A program made the translations under genes and the position numbers. A stretch of 64,000 bases of DNA, taken from CAVSVP01 sp963731125 (GTDB lineage: Bacteria > Pseudomonadota > Gammaproteobacteria > Competibacterales > Competibacteraceae). The notes below the pieces were generated by a model, which worked only from the letters and a program-made list of their open reading frames with translations, was not told where the DNA came from and did no database searches. Positions 1-8,251 of the stretch are shown here, piece by piece. Each line of letters begins with the position of its first letter. The first letter of the stretch is position 1. The stretch covers positions 1-64,000 of the forward strand of contig CAVSVP010000011.1 in the NCBI GenBank assembly GCA_963731125.1. Reading direction: 5' to 3'.

Positions 1-2
1 TA

Positions 3-928
3 GAGGCTGTTGGAAAACCCGATTGACGGTACTATGGAACTGAAACAACACGCACCCATCGGTAGTCTGATGCTTATGAAACGAATAAAAGAGGAGAATC
101 AGAGACAATGGGTACGCACCGCTATCATGCCTGTGATGTGACCGACGCGCAATGGCAAGTCATTGAACCCCTGTTACCGGTACCGAAGAAGCGTCCTGGC
201 GGCCCTGGACGGCCGCCGTCAGACCGCCGCCAAGTCGTGAATGGCATTTTCTATGTCAATCGCAGTGGCTGTCAGTGGCGGCTGCTGCCGCGCTACTACG
301 GCAACTGGAATACGGTGTATGATCACTTCAATGACTGGAGTAAAGCCGGCGTGTGGGAGCGGGTAATGACAGCCTTGCGCCACCAGGAACGCCGCCGCCA
401 AGGGCGGGCCGCCGAACCCTCGGCAGGCAGTGTGGATAGCCAAAGCATCAAGGTCGCCTCGCAACCGGGTCCCAAGGGCTTTGATGGTGGCAAAAGCATC
501 AAAGGCCGCAAACGCCATGTGCTGGTGGATACCCTGGGACTGATCCTGGTGGTGATGGTCACGGCGGCCAATGTCAGTGATCAGGTCGGACTGCGCCAGC
601 TCCTGCAGCACTATCTCGCCGATGGCTTCAAGCGACTGCGCCACCTCTGGGTTGACGGCGGCTATCATGGCGAGCCGCTGCAACGGTGGGTAGCTGGCCT
701 GAAAGTGACCTATAAAATCGTGTTAGAAGTCGTCGAGAACACCCTGCCGGGGTTTCATCTGGTAAAACGCCGGTGGGTCGTGGAGCGCACTTTTTCGTGG
801 CTGTTAAATTACCGCCGTCATACGAGAGATTATGAAGTCCATACGCGCAACAGCGAGGCCATGATCCAGATCTCGATGATCCATCTCCTGGTCCGACGGC
901 TCGCTTGAGGGGGTTTTCCAACAGCCTC
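3..928 (+). mobile_element. IS5-family insertion sequence (IS1031-like), complete
   Basis: The ends are perfect 18-bp inverted repeats: GAGGCTGTTGGAAAACCC at 3-20 and its complement at 911-928. The right flank is TTA and the visible left flank is TA, which fits the 3-bp TNA target duplication of the IS1031 group; the first duplicated base would lie just outside the window. The element carries one transposase gene and has cut into a cassette gene, leaving that gene's 3' part on the right. Confidence 0.9.
108..908 (+). CDS. IS5-family transposase
   Basis: This 266-residue DDE transposase cuts and rejoins the ends of the surrounding IS. The N-terminal half has the DUF4096-like start typical of IS5 proteins (TDAQWQVIEPLLP, then a GCQWRLLP segment). 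The catalytic residues are visible as Asp in SVDSQSIK, Asp in WVDGGYHG and Glu in RRWVVERTFSWL. The length is normal and the frame is intact, so this copy may be active. The same terminal repeats occur on the 90-bp MITE at 14335-14424, which this enzyme could mobilise. Confidence 0.92.
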   Translation: MGTHRYHACDVTDAQWQVIEPLLPVPKKRPGGPGRPPSDRRQVVNGIFYVNRSGCQWRLLPRYYGNWNTVYDHFNDWSKAGVWERVMTALRHQERRRQGRAAEPSAGSVDSQSIKVASQPGPKGFDGGKSIKGRKRHVLVDTLGLILVVMVTAANVSDQVGLRQLLQHYLADGFKRLRHLWVDGGYHGEPLQRWVAGLKVTYKIVLEVVENTLPGFHLVKRRWVVERTFSWLLNYRRHTRDYEVHTRNSEAMIQISMIHLLVRRLA

Positions 929-1243
929 TTAGCCGACGAGGGCAGAACCGACCTCTCTGATTACATTGAGCAGCGCCTTTCGCCGTTTGTTGACAGGATC
1001 AAGGCTGTTGTCGGCATTCGCAGCCAGTCTCTGGTTCATAACGAACGCACTCTTTCCCGGGAGCACGTGTATCAGCTCAATGGCATAACACCAAACCAAC
1101 TTCGAGAGCTCATTGATGTGGCCTGCAGTACAATCAGCCACGTAGCCTCGGAATTAGGCATCAGCAATACCATCTTCGATAGTGATCGAAGCGAGCGGGC
1201 GACCATGAAAATGCTTGAGGTATTGGAACGTGGGAACACCTAA
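929..1243 (+). pseudogene. 3' fragment of an integron cassette gene, AbiU2/HEPN-like
   Basis: About 104 codons survive to the right of the IS; the 5' part is cut off by the insertion. The segment RSQSLVHNERTL contains an R-x5-H pattern like the HEPN RNase motif. The C-terminal part (GITPNQLRELIDVA, then GISNTIF and an Arg/Ala/Leu helix) resembles AbiU2-like HEPN proteins from memory, not from a search. The stop codon lies inside the R'' box of an attC site, as expected for a gene cassette. It is very probably non-functional here. Confidence 0.55.
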
Positions 1244-1297
1244 CAACCGCTTTCAGGCCGACGCGGCGAGCCGCGCGGCTGAAGCGTAACGTTAAGC
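1238..1297 (+). other. attC: attC recombination site (60 bp)
   Basis: The site starts with ACCTAAC (RYYYAAC, the R'' box) and ends with GTTAAGC (GTTRRRY, the R' box). Between them an imperfect hairpin can form (CGCTTTCAG facing CTGAAGCG). The stop codon of the preceding gene lies in the R'' box. Size, end boxes and stem all match short 59-base-element sites. Confidence 0.8.
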
Positions 1298-1360
1298 GAA
1301 GGATAAATTGACGATGAATTTTCATGAACACCGATTTTCATTCCGATAAATAAGGTCTCT

Positions 1361-3097
1361 TCATGACACGGTTCCGGGCAGAAACTGGATATTCATGTCC
1401 ATCCATGCCAGGTGAGTCGGTTGTGTCATCCACGGCAGCTCGAACAAGATTGGGAGGTGCGTTTTTTTGTTGAGTCGAACCGTTACGGTGTTGCCGTGAA
1501 TAGTGATAGCCGCCCCATTTTCTAGGAATTTCCGATGGCTCGTCTCGACCGTACACTGCTCAAAACCCGGTAAGCCATTGGCCAGTTGACGGTAGAGATG
1601 ATGGGCCAAGAGCGACAACGTGAGGTCAAGATCCACCTTGACGACAAGGGAAGACGAGGGACTATTGAGGTGAAACGCCACGATCTGCTCGGCGATTTCC
1701 TGTTCCACTAACCATCGCCGCGCGTACTGTTGCACCACGTGTTTAACCGGTAGTTCGAAGTCATTGGTGATCAAAAACGTCGGTTGCCGGCGCCCGTGAT
1801 CGGTGAGAATGACTTGCCGAACTTCCCCTGGGTAATGGGGCAGCGTGCAGGTGCCATCGTGCCCCCGCAGCGTCTGGTGTTTGCCCTTGGCGCGCGCCAC
1901 GGACACCCGCTGCCAAGCTTCGGCGGGCAACGCCTCGACGCCCTGGAGCAACTGCTTACCGCGCCGGCGTAAGGTCAGAAATGTGATCCGCTCAGGACTT
2001 TGATTGAGCTGATCGAGAGGGCGGTAAGTCGTGAGCTTCGAATCGAAGATGAGCACCTTGGGCGCGATCCCACGGCCCTGCTTCCAAAAGTCGACGAAGT
2101 CGAGCACCGCCGCGCTTTGATCACGCTGTCGGATATCGGCGTTAGGATAAGCCAGGTGCCCCGTAGCGGGGTCCTGCACGATCAAGGCCAGGACCCTCGT
2201 GAGCGCTTTCGCACGACTGCCCGACCCGTGTTTTTCCAGCACACTCGCATCGCCCCAATGGGGAATCGTTTTGAAATCCAAATTGAATTCACCCGGCGCG
2301 CTGTCGTGTTGAAAACAGCGACTCAACTGCAGGAGAAAGCGCCGATTCATGGTCCGCGTGACCCGATAGGAATAGCTCGCCAGCGTCGTGGCTTTGGGTA
2401 ACACGTTGAGCCCCGCAAATAGCCCCAACGCTCGATCCAGATTCCAGGCGGTGTCGTGTGACCAGCGCTGGGTGCCCATCAGCTTCAGCGCCAAGAGCGA
2501 CAACACCGCTTGCCCATCGCGGATCTCGCTAGTCGAGGGAAACGGCGCCTGGGTAATCGCCGGCACGATCCCTAAGCGTTCGAGTAGCGGCAGAAAAACC
2601 AAGGGACCCGCTCCCGTGGTGGTGGTAAAGTCTTCGTCAGCGAGCGTCAGGGTAGCGCTGCGTGGCGCCGGTAAGGTCGGAGGCGGTTTCCCCGTCAGGC
2701 GCTGTTGGCGAGTGCGCTTCGGTAGCGGCGCAACGCCTTCGGTTTTCAAAAGCTGATCGATCGTATCCAATGACAGAGAGCCCCCCTGGGCCTCTAGCAC
2801 CGCTTTGATATCGGTGATCGCATAGTTGTGCTTGCGCAGCGCGATGATCTGCTCCACCAACGCGTCGCTGCGACGCCGCTGTTTGGGACCGGTTTTGGGT
2901 TCGACAAAAAAGGGATTGCGTCCCTGCCGAAGACGGCGCACAAACTCAACTCGCAGCTTCTTAAAGTACGAGACCGAGAAGCCGAAGCAAGCGGCCGCTT
3001 CGGCCGCCGACAGTCTCTCCTGGGAGAAGGCTTTGAGCGCCTCGTATTGGCGCTGGCGGGCGCAACTGGGATGGCTAAAAAATTCCGTAGGCTCCAT
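1361..3097 (-). CDS. DDE transposase, IS4/IS1634-like superfamily
   Basis: This is an intact 578-residue protein. It starts with a helix-turn-helix-like region (LSAAEAAACFGFSVSYFKKL), followed by a long central domain and a C-terminal YARRWLVEQEIAEQ segment typical of the Glu motif of IS4-type DDE enzymes. FNLDFKTIPHWGD and LIFDSKLTTY are plausible Asp motifs. I could not find convincing terminal repeats, so the IS ends are undefined. The element sits between attC 1 and the second HEPN cassette gene, probably in that cassette's 5' region. The exact IS family is uncertain. Confidence 0.75.
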   Translation of the reverse strand: MEPTEFFSHPSCARQRQYEALKAFSQERLSAAEAAACFGFSVSYFKKLRVEFVRRLRQGRNPFFVEPKTGPKQRRRSDALVEQIIALRKHNYAITDIKAVLEAQGGSLSLDTIDQLLKTEGVAPLPKRTRQQRLTGKPPPTLPAPRSATLTLADEDFTTTTGAGPLVFLPLLERLGIVPAITQAPFPSTSEIRDGQAVLSLLALKLMGTQRWSHDTAWNLDRALGLFAGLNVLPKATTLASYSYRVTRTMNRRFLLQLSRCFQHDSAPGEFNLDFKTIPHWGDASVLEKHGSGSRAKALTRVLALIVQDPATGHLAYPNADIRQRDQSAAVLDFVDFWKQGRGIAPKVLIFDSKLTTYRPLDQLNQSPERITFLTLRRRGKQLLQGVEALPAEAWQRVSVARAKGKHQTLRGHDGTCTLPHYPGEVRQVILTDHGRRQPTFLITNDFELPVKHVVQQYARRWLVEQEIAEQIVAFHLNSPSSSLVVKVDLDLTLSLLAHHLYRQLANGLPGFEQCTVETSHRKFLENGAAITIHGNTVTVRLNKKTHLPILFELPWMTQPTHLAWMDMNIQFLPGTVS

Positions 3098-3364
3098 GCG
3101 AAGATACTATAATTAACTGAACAGTAAATCAATGTATTTTTGTTATAATTTAGAGGGAGACAACCTATTTCGAAAAAATACGTAGCTTAGCGCACTGTTT
3201 TAGGCTCTGATCAGATAAATGATGGGGCCACGGCAGAAATCTGTTATGTCGCGATTTCGGCTAGCGTTCAACTATTAGGGTAGCCGTTATGAGAACGACT
3301 GGAACGCAAGTAACAACGAAACGTGGTTAGTTTCGCTTAGCATTGAGTTACCTGAAATAACAGA
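3098..3364. other. AT-rich intergenic region
   Basis: This 267-bp stretch separates the transposase from the HEPN cassette gene. It holds the unresolved right end of the IS and probably the cassette's own leader. TATAATTT-like boxes are visible near 3110 and 3145, but no promoter can be assigned with confidence. No gene or further attC site was found. Confidence 0.4.
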
Positions 3365-3847
3365 ATGAAAATCGGTGATGAACAAAAAATTGAAATGAAA
3401 AGGACCCTGCTAGAAGCTTCCGTTGGTAGAGTGACTATTTCTTCTCACCACCTTGAGAACGTCCTAAAAGTAATACTATTTTCATGTCTTGGTGTGCCTG
3501 ATGAGGAATTTGTCAAAGAATGGGAAAAAGTCAAAACGCTGGGCCAAATCATTAATGAACTTAAGAAATTTGGCGTATTCACTGATGAACAGCATCAAAA
3601 GCTAGATTCCGCTAGAAATCTACGTAACACGTTTACGCACCGCTTATCAGAGATATATGTTCAAGGTATTCATTCCGGAGCAATGTACGACCTTATTCAA
3701 GACTTTGAAAAAATGAAACTAGAGATCGACGAGGCAAGTCAGATTGCTGAAAATGTGCTCCATGAGCTGGCGGTACGTGGCGGCGTAAACGTTAGTGAAG
3801 TAAAAGAAAAAGCCCGCGATGTTGTAGACATTTGGGAGGGCGCTTAA
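3365..3847 (+). CDS. HEPN-domain cassette protein
   Basis: This is a 160-residue, mostly helical soluble protein. It contains RNLRNTFTHR with the R-x4-H signature at residues 87-92, the catalytic motif of HEPN RNases. Such proteins act as RNA-cutting toxins or anti-phage effectors, and the substrate here is unknown. The stop codon overlaps the R'' box of an attC site, so it is an integron gene cassette. No partner antitoxin is encoded beside it. The family assignment rests on the motif and helical character only. Confidence 0.7.
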   Translation: MKIGDEQKIEMKRTLLEASVGRVTISSHHLENVLKVILFSCLGVPDEEFVKEWEKVKTLGQIINELKKFGVFTDEQHQKLDSARNLRNTFTHRLSEIYVQGIHSGAMYDLIQDFEKMKLEIDEASQIAENVLHELAVRGGVNVSEVKEKARDVVDIWEGA

Positions 3848-3961
3848 CAAGGCGTTGCAGTGGATGCCCTACGCTCCGCAACTTTTTGTGCCATTCGCTT
3901 CGCTCATTTTATGGCACAAAAACCTGCTCCACTCCGGACCCCACTGAACGTGGCGTTAAGC
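3842..3961 (+). other. attC: attC recombination site (120 bp)
   Basis: The boundary boxes are GCTTAAC (R'') and GTTAAGC (R'), which are perfect complements. Inside is a long stem including TTTTTGTGCCAT facing ATGGCACAAAAA. The length and layout resemble the long attC sites of chromosomal integrons. The site ends the HEPN cassette. No integrase gene (intI) or attI is in the window. Confidence 0.88.
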
Positions 3962-4094
3962 GGCGCTTCGCGCCGTTATAAGGCTGGCCAATATAAAACC
4001 TGTTCACTAATATTGACTTGGTGGAGTAATAAGTTGCATTCTTAATCAAGTTGTCTACGTTGTGGTGAAATTCATAATAAATTCCGAATGAATA
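3962..4094. other. Region between the attC site and the IS, no gene recognised
   Basis: The stretch is 133 bp and AT-rich. It starts with a short hairpin (GGCGCTTCGCGCC) just after the attC site. No reading frame of convincing size or codon use is visible. It may be the start of a further cassette lost when the IS inserted. Confidence 0.4.
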
Positions 4095-4169
4095 GACATT
4101 ATTGGAAACTAAATTCGCTTTCAAATTTTATTAACCAATCCATGATCATGGCTTATTGAACCCCTGAGG

Positions 4170-4978
4170 TTAGTAGTTTTCCAAGCGGCAGTAACTTCTA
4201 AAATTATGCAACCCACAAGCCAGTTCCATGACGGTATCGGCATAGCCGGGGAGCGTATTTCGGAAGACGTCTTTGACGATGTGGCATCGTTTAACCCCCG
4301 AGATGATCTGCTCCACCACCACGCGCACCCGGGAGATGAGCCGATTGTGGGCCTTGTCCTCTTCGGATAACTGGCCACCCCGGGGGTTTTTCTTCGGTTG
4401 GTAGATTTCTACCCCGTCCATCGTGTGGCCTTGATACCCCGTGTCGCGATAGAGTTCGCTGCCTTCCGGGAGGCGGATCCCGTCCTCATCGCAGATCTTT
4501 TTGTCATGCTTTTTACCTTCGTGGGTGTCGCTCAAGTAGTTGATTTGGCGATCGTCTAAACCGGCTATGAGGTTGTTCTTGACCGGATGGGCTTTTTTTT
4601 ACCACGGTAATGCTGACGCTGGCGCTCGTCTTCAGCGGGGCGCTGAATACGCCGCTCCGTCCCGTCGATCCCAAACGTTTGGAGTCCTTCGTCTTCTAAC
4701 CGCGCCAGCATTTCCGCCGGCAGCCGCGCGGGGAGATGACCCTGGTCTTTGAGCGCCTCTTTCAGGACGTCACTCAGCCGATGAATCCACAGATTCGCTT
4801 GCCCCTGACTGAGCCCGAACCAATGCCCTTGCACTTCCTGGAGCGGATAAGTCTTCAAGTAAAACAGAATAAACAATAGCTTATCCTCAATAGCCGCTAA
4901 CTGCGGTGACCGCCCACCTGGCGAGGTGTCGTACCCAACGGCTTGCCGGTGCCGCTCCCACGCCTCGCCAAACACCAC
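4170..4978 (-). CDS. IS5-family transposase, two frames joined by a likely -1 frameshift
   Basis: The first frame (4978-4565) carries the helix-turn-helix part and the first catalytic Asp (FGIDGTERRI). The second frame (ending at 4170) carries the DDE_4/HARBI1-like remainder (DTGYQGH; RVVVEQIISGVKR). Reading one base back in the A8 run at 4593-4600 joins them without a gap and yields GKKKAHPVKNNLIAGL, a natural continuation. Known IS5-group elements use such programmed slips. It could also be an ordinary inactivating mutation, but the slippery position argues against that. Confidence 0.75.
4593..4600 (-). promoter_or_regulatory. A8 slippery site for -1 frameshifting
   Basis: Eight A residues on the coding (minus) strand lie exactly where the two transposase frames overlap. 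A slip of -1 produces the fused transposase. Confidence 0.6.
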
Positions 4979-5153
4979 ACATCATTCCTCAAATTCCTCT
5001 CGCTCTAGGCTCGTCATCGCCCGCAGTGTGCTCGGCTTCTTCTTCACGTCGTCGTACTTTACGATCGCCACAGTGTCCCCTTTCCAAAATCAATTACAAT
5101 CACTCTCCTGTTTTCCGAGTTTTTTTGAGGTTTTTAGTTTCCAATAATGTCTA

Positions 5154-5645
5154 ATGAAAAAATTCAACCTTGATGCAATCGATATTCGAATTCTCAGCGC
5201 AGTCCAGAAACACGGCCAATTGAGTAAAACCAAACTGGCAGAGATCGTCAATTTGTCACCAACGCCGTGTTGGGTCCGATTGAACAAGCTGAAGGAAGCC
5301 GGCTTCATACGCGCCTATCGCGCTGATATCGCACTTGGTCGAATCGGCGACCTGGCCCAGGTTGTTGTAACGGTTTCACTGACACATCACCGTAAGTCTG
5401 ATTTTGACCGCTTTGAAGCCCATATCCGCAAGATAGATGAGGTTGCCGAATGCATCGCGACAGGCGGTGGTATGGATTACGTCTTGAAAATTCTCACTTC
5501 TAATCTGGCAGAATTTCAAAAATTGATGGAAGCTCTGCTGACGGCCGACCTCGGGATTGATCGTTATATGACCTATATCGTGACGCGTGAGATCAAATCC
5601 GAACCGCCCAACCTTGCGCGGCTGTTCACCGTAACTGACAAATAA
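5154..5645 (+). CDS. Lrp/AsnC-family transcriptional regulator
   Basis: The protein has 163 residues, normal for the family. An N-terminal winged helix-turn-helix (LDAIDIRILSAVQKHGQLSKTKLAEIV, then SPTPCWVRLNKLKEAGFI) is followed by the RAM ligand-binding domain (a G-GGMDYVLKI turn near residue 107). It likely senses an amino acid or related metabolite and may control the dmdA-like operon 160 bp downstream on the same strand. The ATG lies just after an IS end, so its own expression may now depend on the IS. Confidence 0.9.
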   Translation: MKKFNLDAIDIRILSAVQKHGQLSKTKLAEIVNLSPTPCWVRLNKLKEAGFIRAYRADIALGRIGDLAQVVVTVSLTHHRKSDFDRFEAHIRKIDEVAECIATGGGMDYVLKILTSNLAEFQKLMEALLTADLGIDRYMTYIVTREIKSEPPNLARLFTVTDK

Positions 5646-5805
5646 CGCTGTCCGTCTGAAAAGTCTGTCAGGCCAGATACAATAGCCTGTTTGGTCTTTG
5701 ATCGGCGCCTTTTTAGCCCAATTTCGTGCTGCAATTCACGCTAAACTTCACCCAATTCAATAGATCCTCGACTAGTCAGGACATTTCTGCAAAAGGGTAA
5801 ATATC

Positions 5806-6948
5806 ATGACGCAATCAGACGATTTCGGTTTCGGCACACAGATCCGCAAATCCCCCTATTTCGACGCGACTGTGCGGTGGGGCGCCAAAGGATTTTCCGT
5901 ATACAATCACATGTATATTCCGCGTGATTTCGGTGATCCTGAACAAAACTTCTGGAACCTTGTGAACGATGCGATCTTGTGCGATGTTGCGGTCGAGCGC
6001 CAGGTTGAAATTACTGGCCCTGATGCTGCCAGATTCACCCAGATGCTGACGCCGCGCGACCTGTCGAGCTTGTCTGTCGGGCAGTGCAAATACATCCTGA
6101 TTACCAATGCCGACGGGGGCCTCCTGAATGATCCTATTCTACTGCGTCTGGGCGAAAACCACTTCTGGATCTCGCTGGCCGATAGCGACATTCTGCTTTG
6201 GGCGCAGGGCGTGGCTGTGCATGCGGGCATGGATGTTGCCATCCGCGAACCGGATGTTTCGCCCCTGCAATTGCAGGGCCCGAAATCCGGCCAGGTAATG
6301 CAAACGCTGTTTGGTGACAGCATTCTAGACTTGCGTTACTACTGGCTACGCGAAGCAGAACTGGATGGCATACCGCTGATCATTTCGCGGACCGGGTGGT
6401 CAAGTGAACTTGGCTATGAGCTTTACCTGCAGGACAGCTCTCGCGGTGACGAGCTGTGGGAAATGATTATGGCGGCCGGAACACCTTTTGGCCTGAAACC
6501 CGGTCATACATCATCCATTCGACGTATCGAGGGAGGCATGCTCTCGTATCACGCCGACGCGGATCTGACCACAAACCCCTACGAATTGGGTATGGGTCGC
6601 CTCGTTAATCCCGACATGGATGCCGACTTTATTGGCAAAGCTGCGTTGCGCCGCATTCGTGACAATGGAGTTACGCGCAAACAGGTTGGTTTGTGTATCG
6701 AGAGCGCACCTCTGAAGAGGCCGAACACCACTTTCTGGCCCATCTTCAAAGATAGTTGCTCCATCGGCAAAGTTACATCCGCCGTCTACTCGCCTCGCCT
6801 TGAGCAGAACATCGCCCTCGCAATGATCGCAGCCGATTGCGCCGAAACAGGTGCAGAGGTTGAGGTTGCGATGCCTCTGGGGCTGGCTCGGGCCACCATT
6901 GTCGAAAGACCGTTCTACGACCCTAAAAAGCTACTCGCCGCCGCTTGA
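5806..6948 (+). CDS. dmdA: DMSP demethylase-like protein (GcvT/DmdA family)
   Basis: DmdA moves a methyl group from dimethylsulfoniopropionate (DMSP) to tetrahydrofolate, leaving methylmercaptopropionate. The 380-residue protein has the GcvT fold. Its motifs follow DmdA rather than GcvT as I remember them: VYNHMYIP, VERQVEI, FWISLADSDI, LQGPKSGQVM, RTGWSSELGYELYL and RRIEGGMLSYHAD. A short AAAAGGG precedes the ATG at a usable distance. An OsmC gene, a crotonase and an acyl-CoA ligase follow on the same strand with small gaps, consistent with a methylated-sulfur carboxylate pathway. Paralogues acting on other methyl donors exist, so the substrate is inferred. Confidence 0.7.
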   Translation: MTQSDDFGFGTQIRKSPYFDATVRWGAKGFSVYNHMYIPRDFGDPEQNFWNLVNDAILCDVAVERQVEITGPDAARFTQMLTPRDLSSLSVGQCKYILITNADGGLLNDPILLRLGENHFWISLADSDILLWAQGVAVHAGMDVAIREPDVSPLQLQGPKSGQVMQTLFGDSILDLRYYWLREAELDGIPLIISRTGWSSELGYELYLQDSSRGDELWEMIMAAGTPFGLKPGHTSSIRRIEGGMLSYHADADLTTNPYELGMGRLVNPDMDADFIGKAALRRIRDNGVTRKQVGLCIESAPLKRPNTTFWPIFKDSCSIGKVTSAVYSPRLEQNIALAMIAADCAETGAEVEVAMPLGLARATIVERPFYDPKKLLAAA

Positions 6949-6974
6949 GCGCCTTAGCACAAAGGAGCACCCAA

Positions 6975-7424
6975 ATGTCCGAGCTTTCCATAGAGCTGCG
7001 CTGGCAGCGTTCCGAACCTGAACTTCACTCAGGCAAGTACTCAAACGTGCATACCGTACGCTACAACGACCGCTACGCTCTGCAAGTGGATGCAGCACCC
7101 GATTGGGGCGGTCATCCGGAGAATACCAATCCTGAACAGGCCCTGGCAGCTTCGTTGTCCAGCTGCCACATGATGACCTTCCTGGCACTCGCTTCAAAAG
7201 CCAAGTGGCCTGTTGTGAGCTTTCGTGATTACGCCGTAGCTTATCTTGGCAAGAACGCCAGGGGACAGATGTCGGTGACTCGCGTCGATCTACATCCTGA
7301 AGTGTCTTTTGATACGGGGTTTTCAGTAGACTCTGTGGAACTGGAAAAAATGCATCACCGGGCGCACCGATATTGCTTTATCGCCAATACGCTCGCCGAT
7401 AGCGTCGAAATCAACATTCTGTAG
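6975..7424 (+). CDS. OsmC-family protein
   Basis: OsmC/Ohr proteins are thiol-dependent peroxidases or relatives that handle organic hydroperoxides or reactive sulfur. The two expected cysteines are visible, in LSSCHMMTFL and HRYCFIANT. I start at the ATG at 6975 because AAGGAG lies 8 bp before it; an earlier in-frame ATG at 6945 overlaps dmdA and lacks a ribosome site. That gives 149 residues, usual for the family. Its place between dmdA and the CoA genes suggests protection against methanethiol or oxidative by-products, which is inference. Confidence 0.85.
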   Translation: MSELSIELRWQRSEPELHSGKYSNVHTVRYNDRYALQVDAAPDWGGHPENTNPEQALAASLSSCHMMTFLALASKAKWPVVSFRDYAVAYLGKNARGQMSVTRVDLHPEVSFDTGFSVDSVELEKMHHRAHRYCFIANTLADSVEINIL

Positions 7425-7446
7425 CTTTCAGTAGAGGAGCCGACCT

Positions 7447-8247
7447 GTGCAAGTAAGCGAATTATTGCTGCGTGAACTGGATGACGATGGAATTTTACGT
7501 CTGACACTGAACGATGCCAAACGGCGTAATGCCCTGTCCGAAGCGATGCTGGAGCAGCTGGCTGGCGCTTTTGCCGAAGCCGACACCGATGCGGCGGTTC
7601 GCGTGATTATTCTGGCCGCAACCGGGCCAGCCTTCTGCGCGGGTCACGACTTGAAGGAAATGACAGCCGGCCGTACCGGTCCGGACGGCGGCAAAGCCTA
7701 TTTCACCAAAGTTATGACACTGTGTTCCGGAGTCATGCAGGCAATCGTAAATTGTTCAAAACCTGTCATTGCCGAAGTAACTGGGATTGCAACTGCCGCT
7801 GGCTGTCAGTTGGTGGCCAGTTGCGATCTTGCTATTGCAGCTAAAACGGCCCAATTCAGCACGCCCGGAGTGCATATTGGTTTGTTCTGTTCCACCCCAA
7901 TGGTAGCTCTGTCGCGAAACGTGGCCAATAAACACGCGATGGAGATGTTGTTAACAGGCAATATGACTTCCGCAGATCGGGCGGCGGCGATTGGACTGGT
8001 TAATCAAGTTGTTGCTCCTGAAGCTCTGTATGAGGCGGCGATGACAATGGCACGCAAGATCGCGAGTAAATCCAGTTTGACACTCGCTACTGGCAAACGT
8101 GCCTTTTATGCGCAACGCGAGATGACACTGTCTGAAGCTTATGAATACGCGTCCAACATAATGGTCGACAACATGCTTACTCGAGATGCCGAAGAAGGCA
8201 TCGTTGCTTTTATCGAAAAACGTGCCCCTCAGTGGCAGGATGCATAG
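7447..8247 (+). CDS. Crotonase-fold protein, ECHDC3-like, lacking catalytic Glu
   Basis: The 266-residue protein has the enoyl-CoA hydratase/isomerase fold with a clear oxyanion-hole region (AFCAGHDLKEM) and a TAAGCQLVASCDLAIA segment. It starts at GTG after AGAGGAG. At the two positions that are usually the catalytic Glu pair it has Gln (GCQLV) and a Gly/Val segment (TPGVHIGLF), as in ECHDC3-type proteins. It is therefore unlikely to be a classical hydratase such as DmdD, although it sits where DmdD would be expected. It may bind or hydrolyse an acyl-CoA. Confidence 0.82.
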   Translation: MQVSELLLRELDDDGILRLTLNDAKRRNALSEAMLEQLAGAFAEADTDAAVRVIILAATGPAFCAGHDLKEMTAGRTGPDGGKAYFTKVMTLCSGVMQAIVNCSKPVIAEVTGIATAAGCQLVASCDLAIAAKTAQFSTPGVHIGLFCSTPMVALSRNVANKHAMEMLLTGNMTSADRAAAIGLVNQVVAPEALYEAAMTMARKIASKSSLTLATGKRAFYAQREMTLSEAYEYASNIMVDNMLTRDAEEGIVAFIEKRAPQWQDA

Positions 8248-8251
8248 TCTA

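Larger units (their letters stand above)
4095..5151 (-). mobile_element. IS5-family insertion sequence with inverted repeats
   Basis: The ends are GACATTATTGGAAACTAAA at 4095-4113 and its complement at 5133-5151, flanked on both sides by TA, the probable target duplication. The element carries a two-frame transposase on the minus strand. Its right end stops 2 bp before the ATG of the Lrp/AsnC gene, so the original promoter of that gene has been displaced or replaced by IS sequence. Confidence 0.88.
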
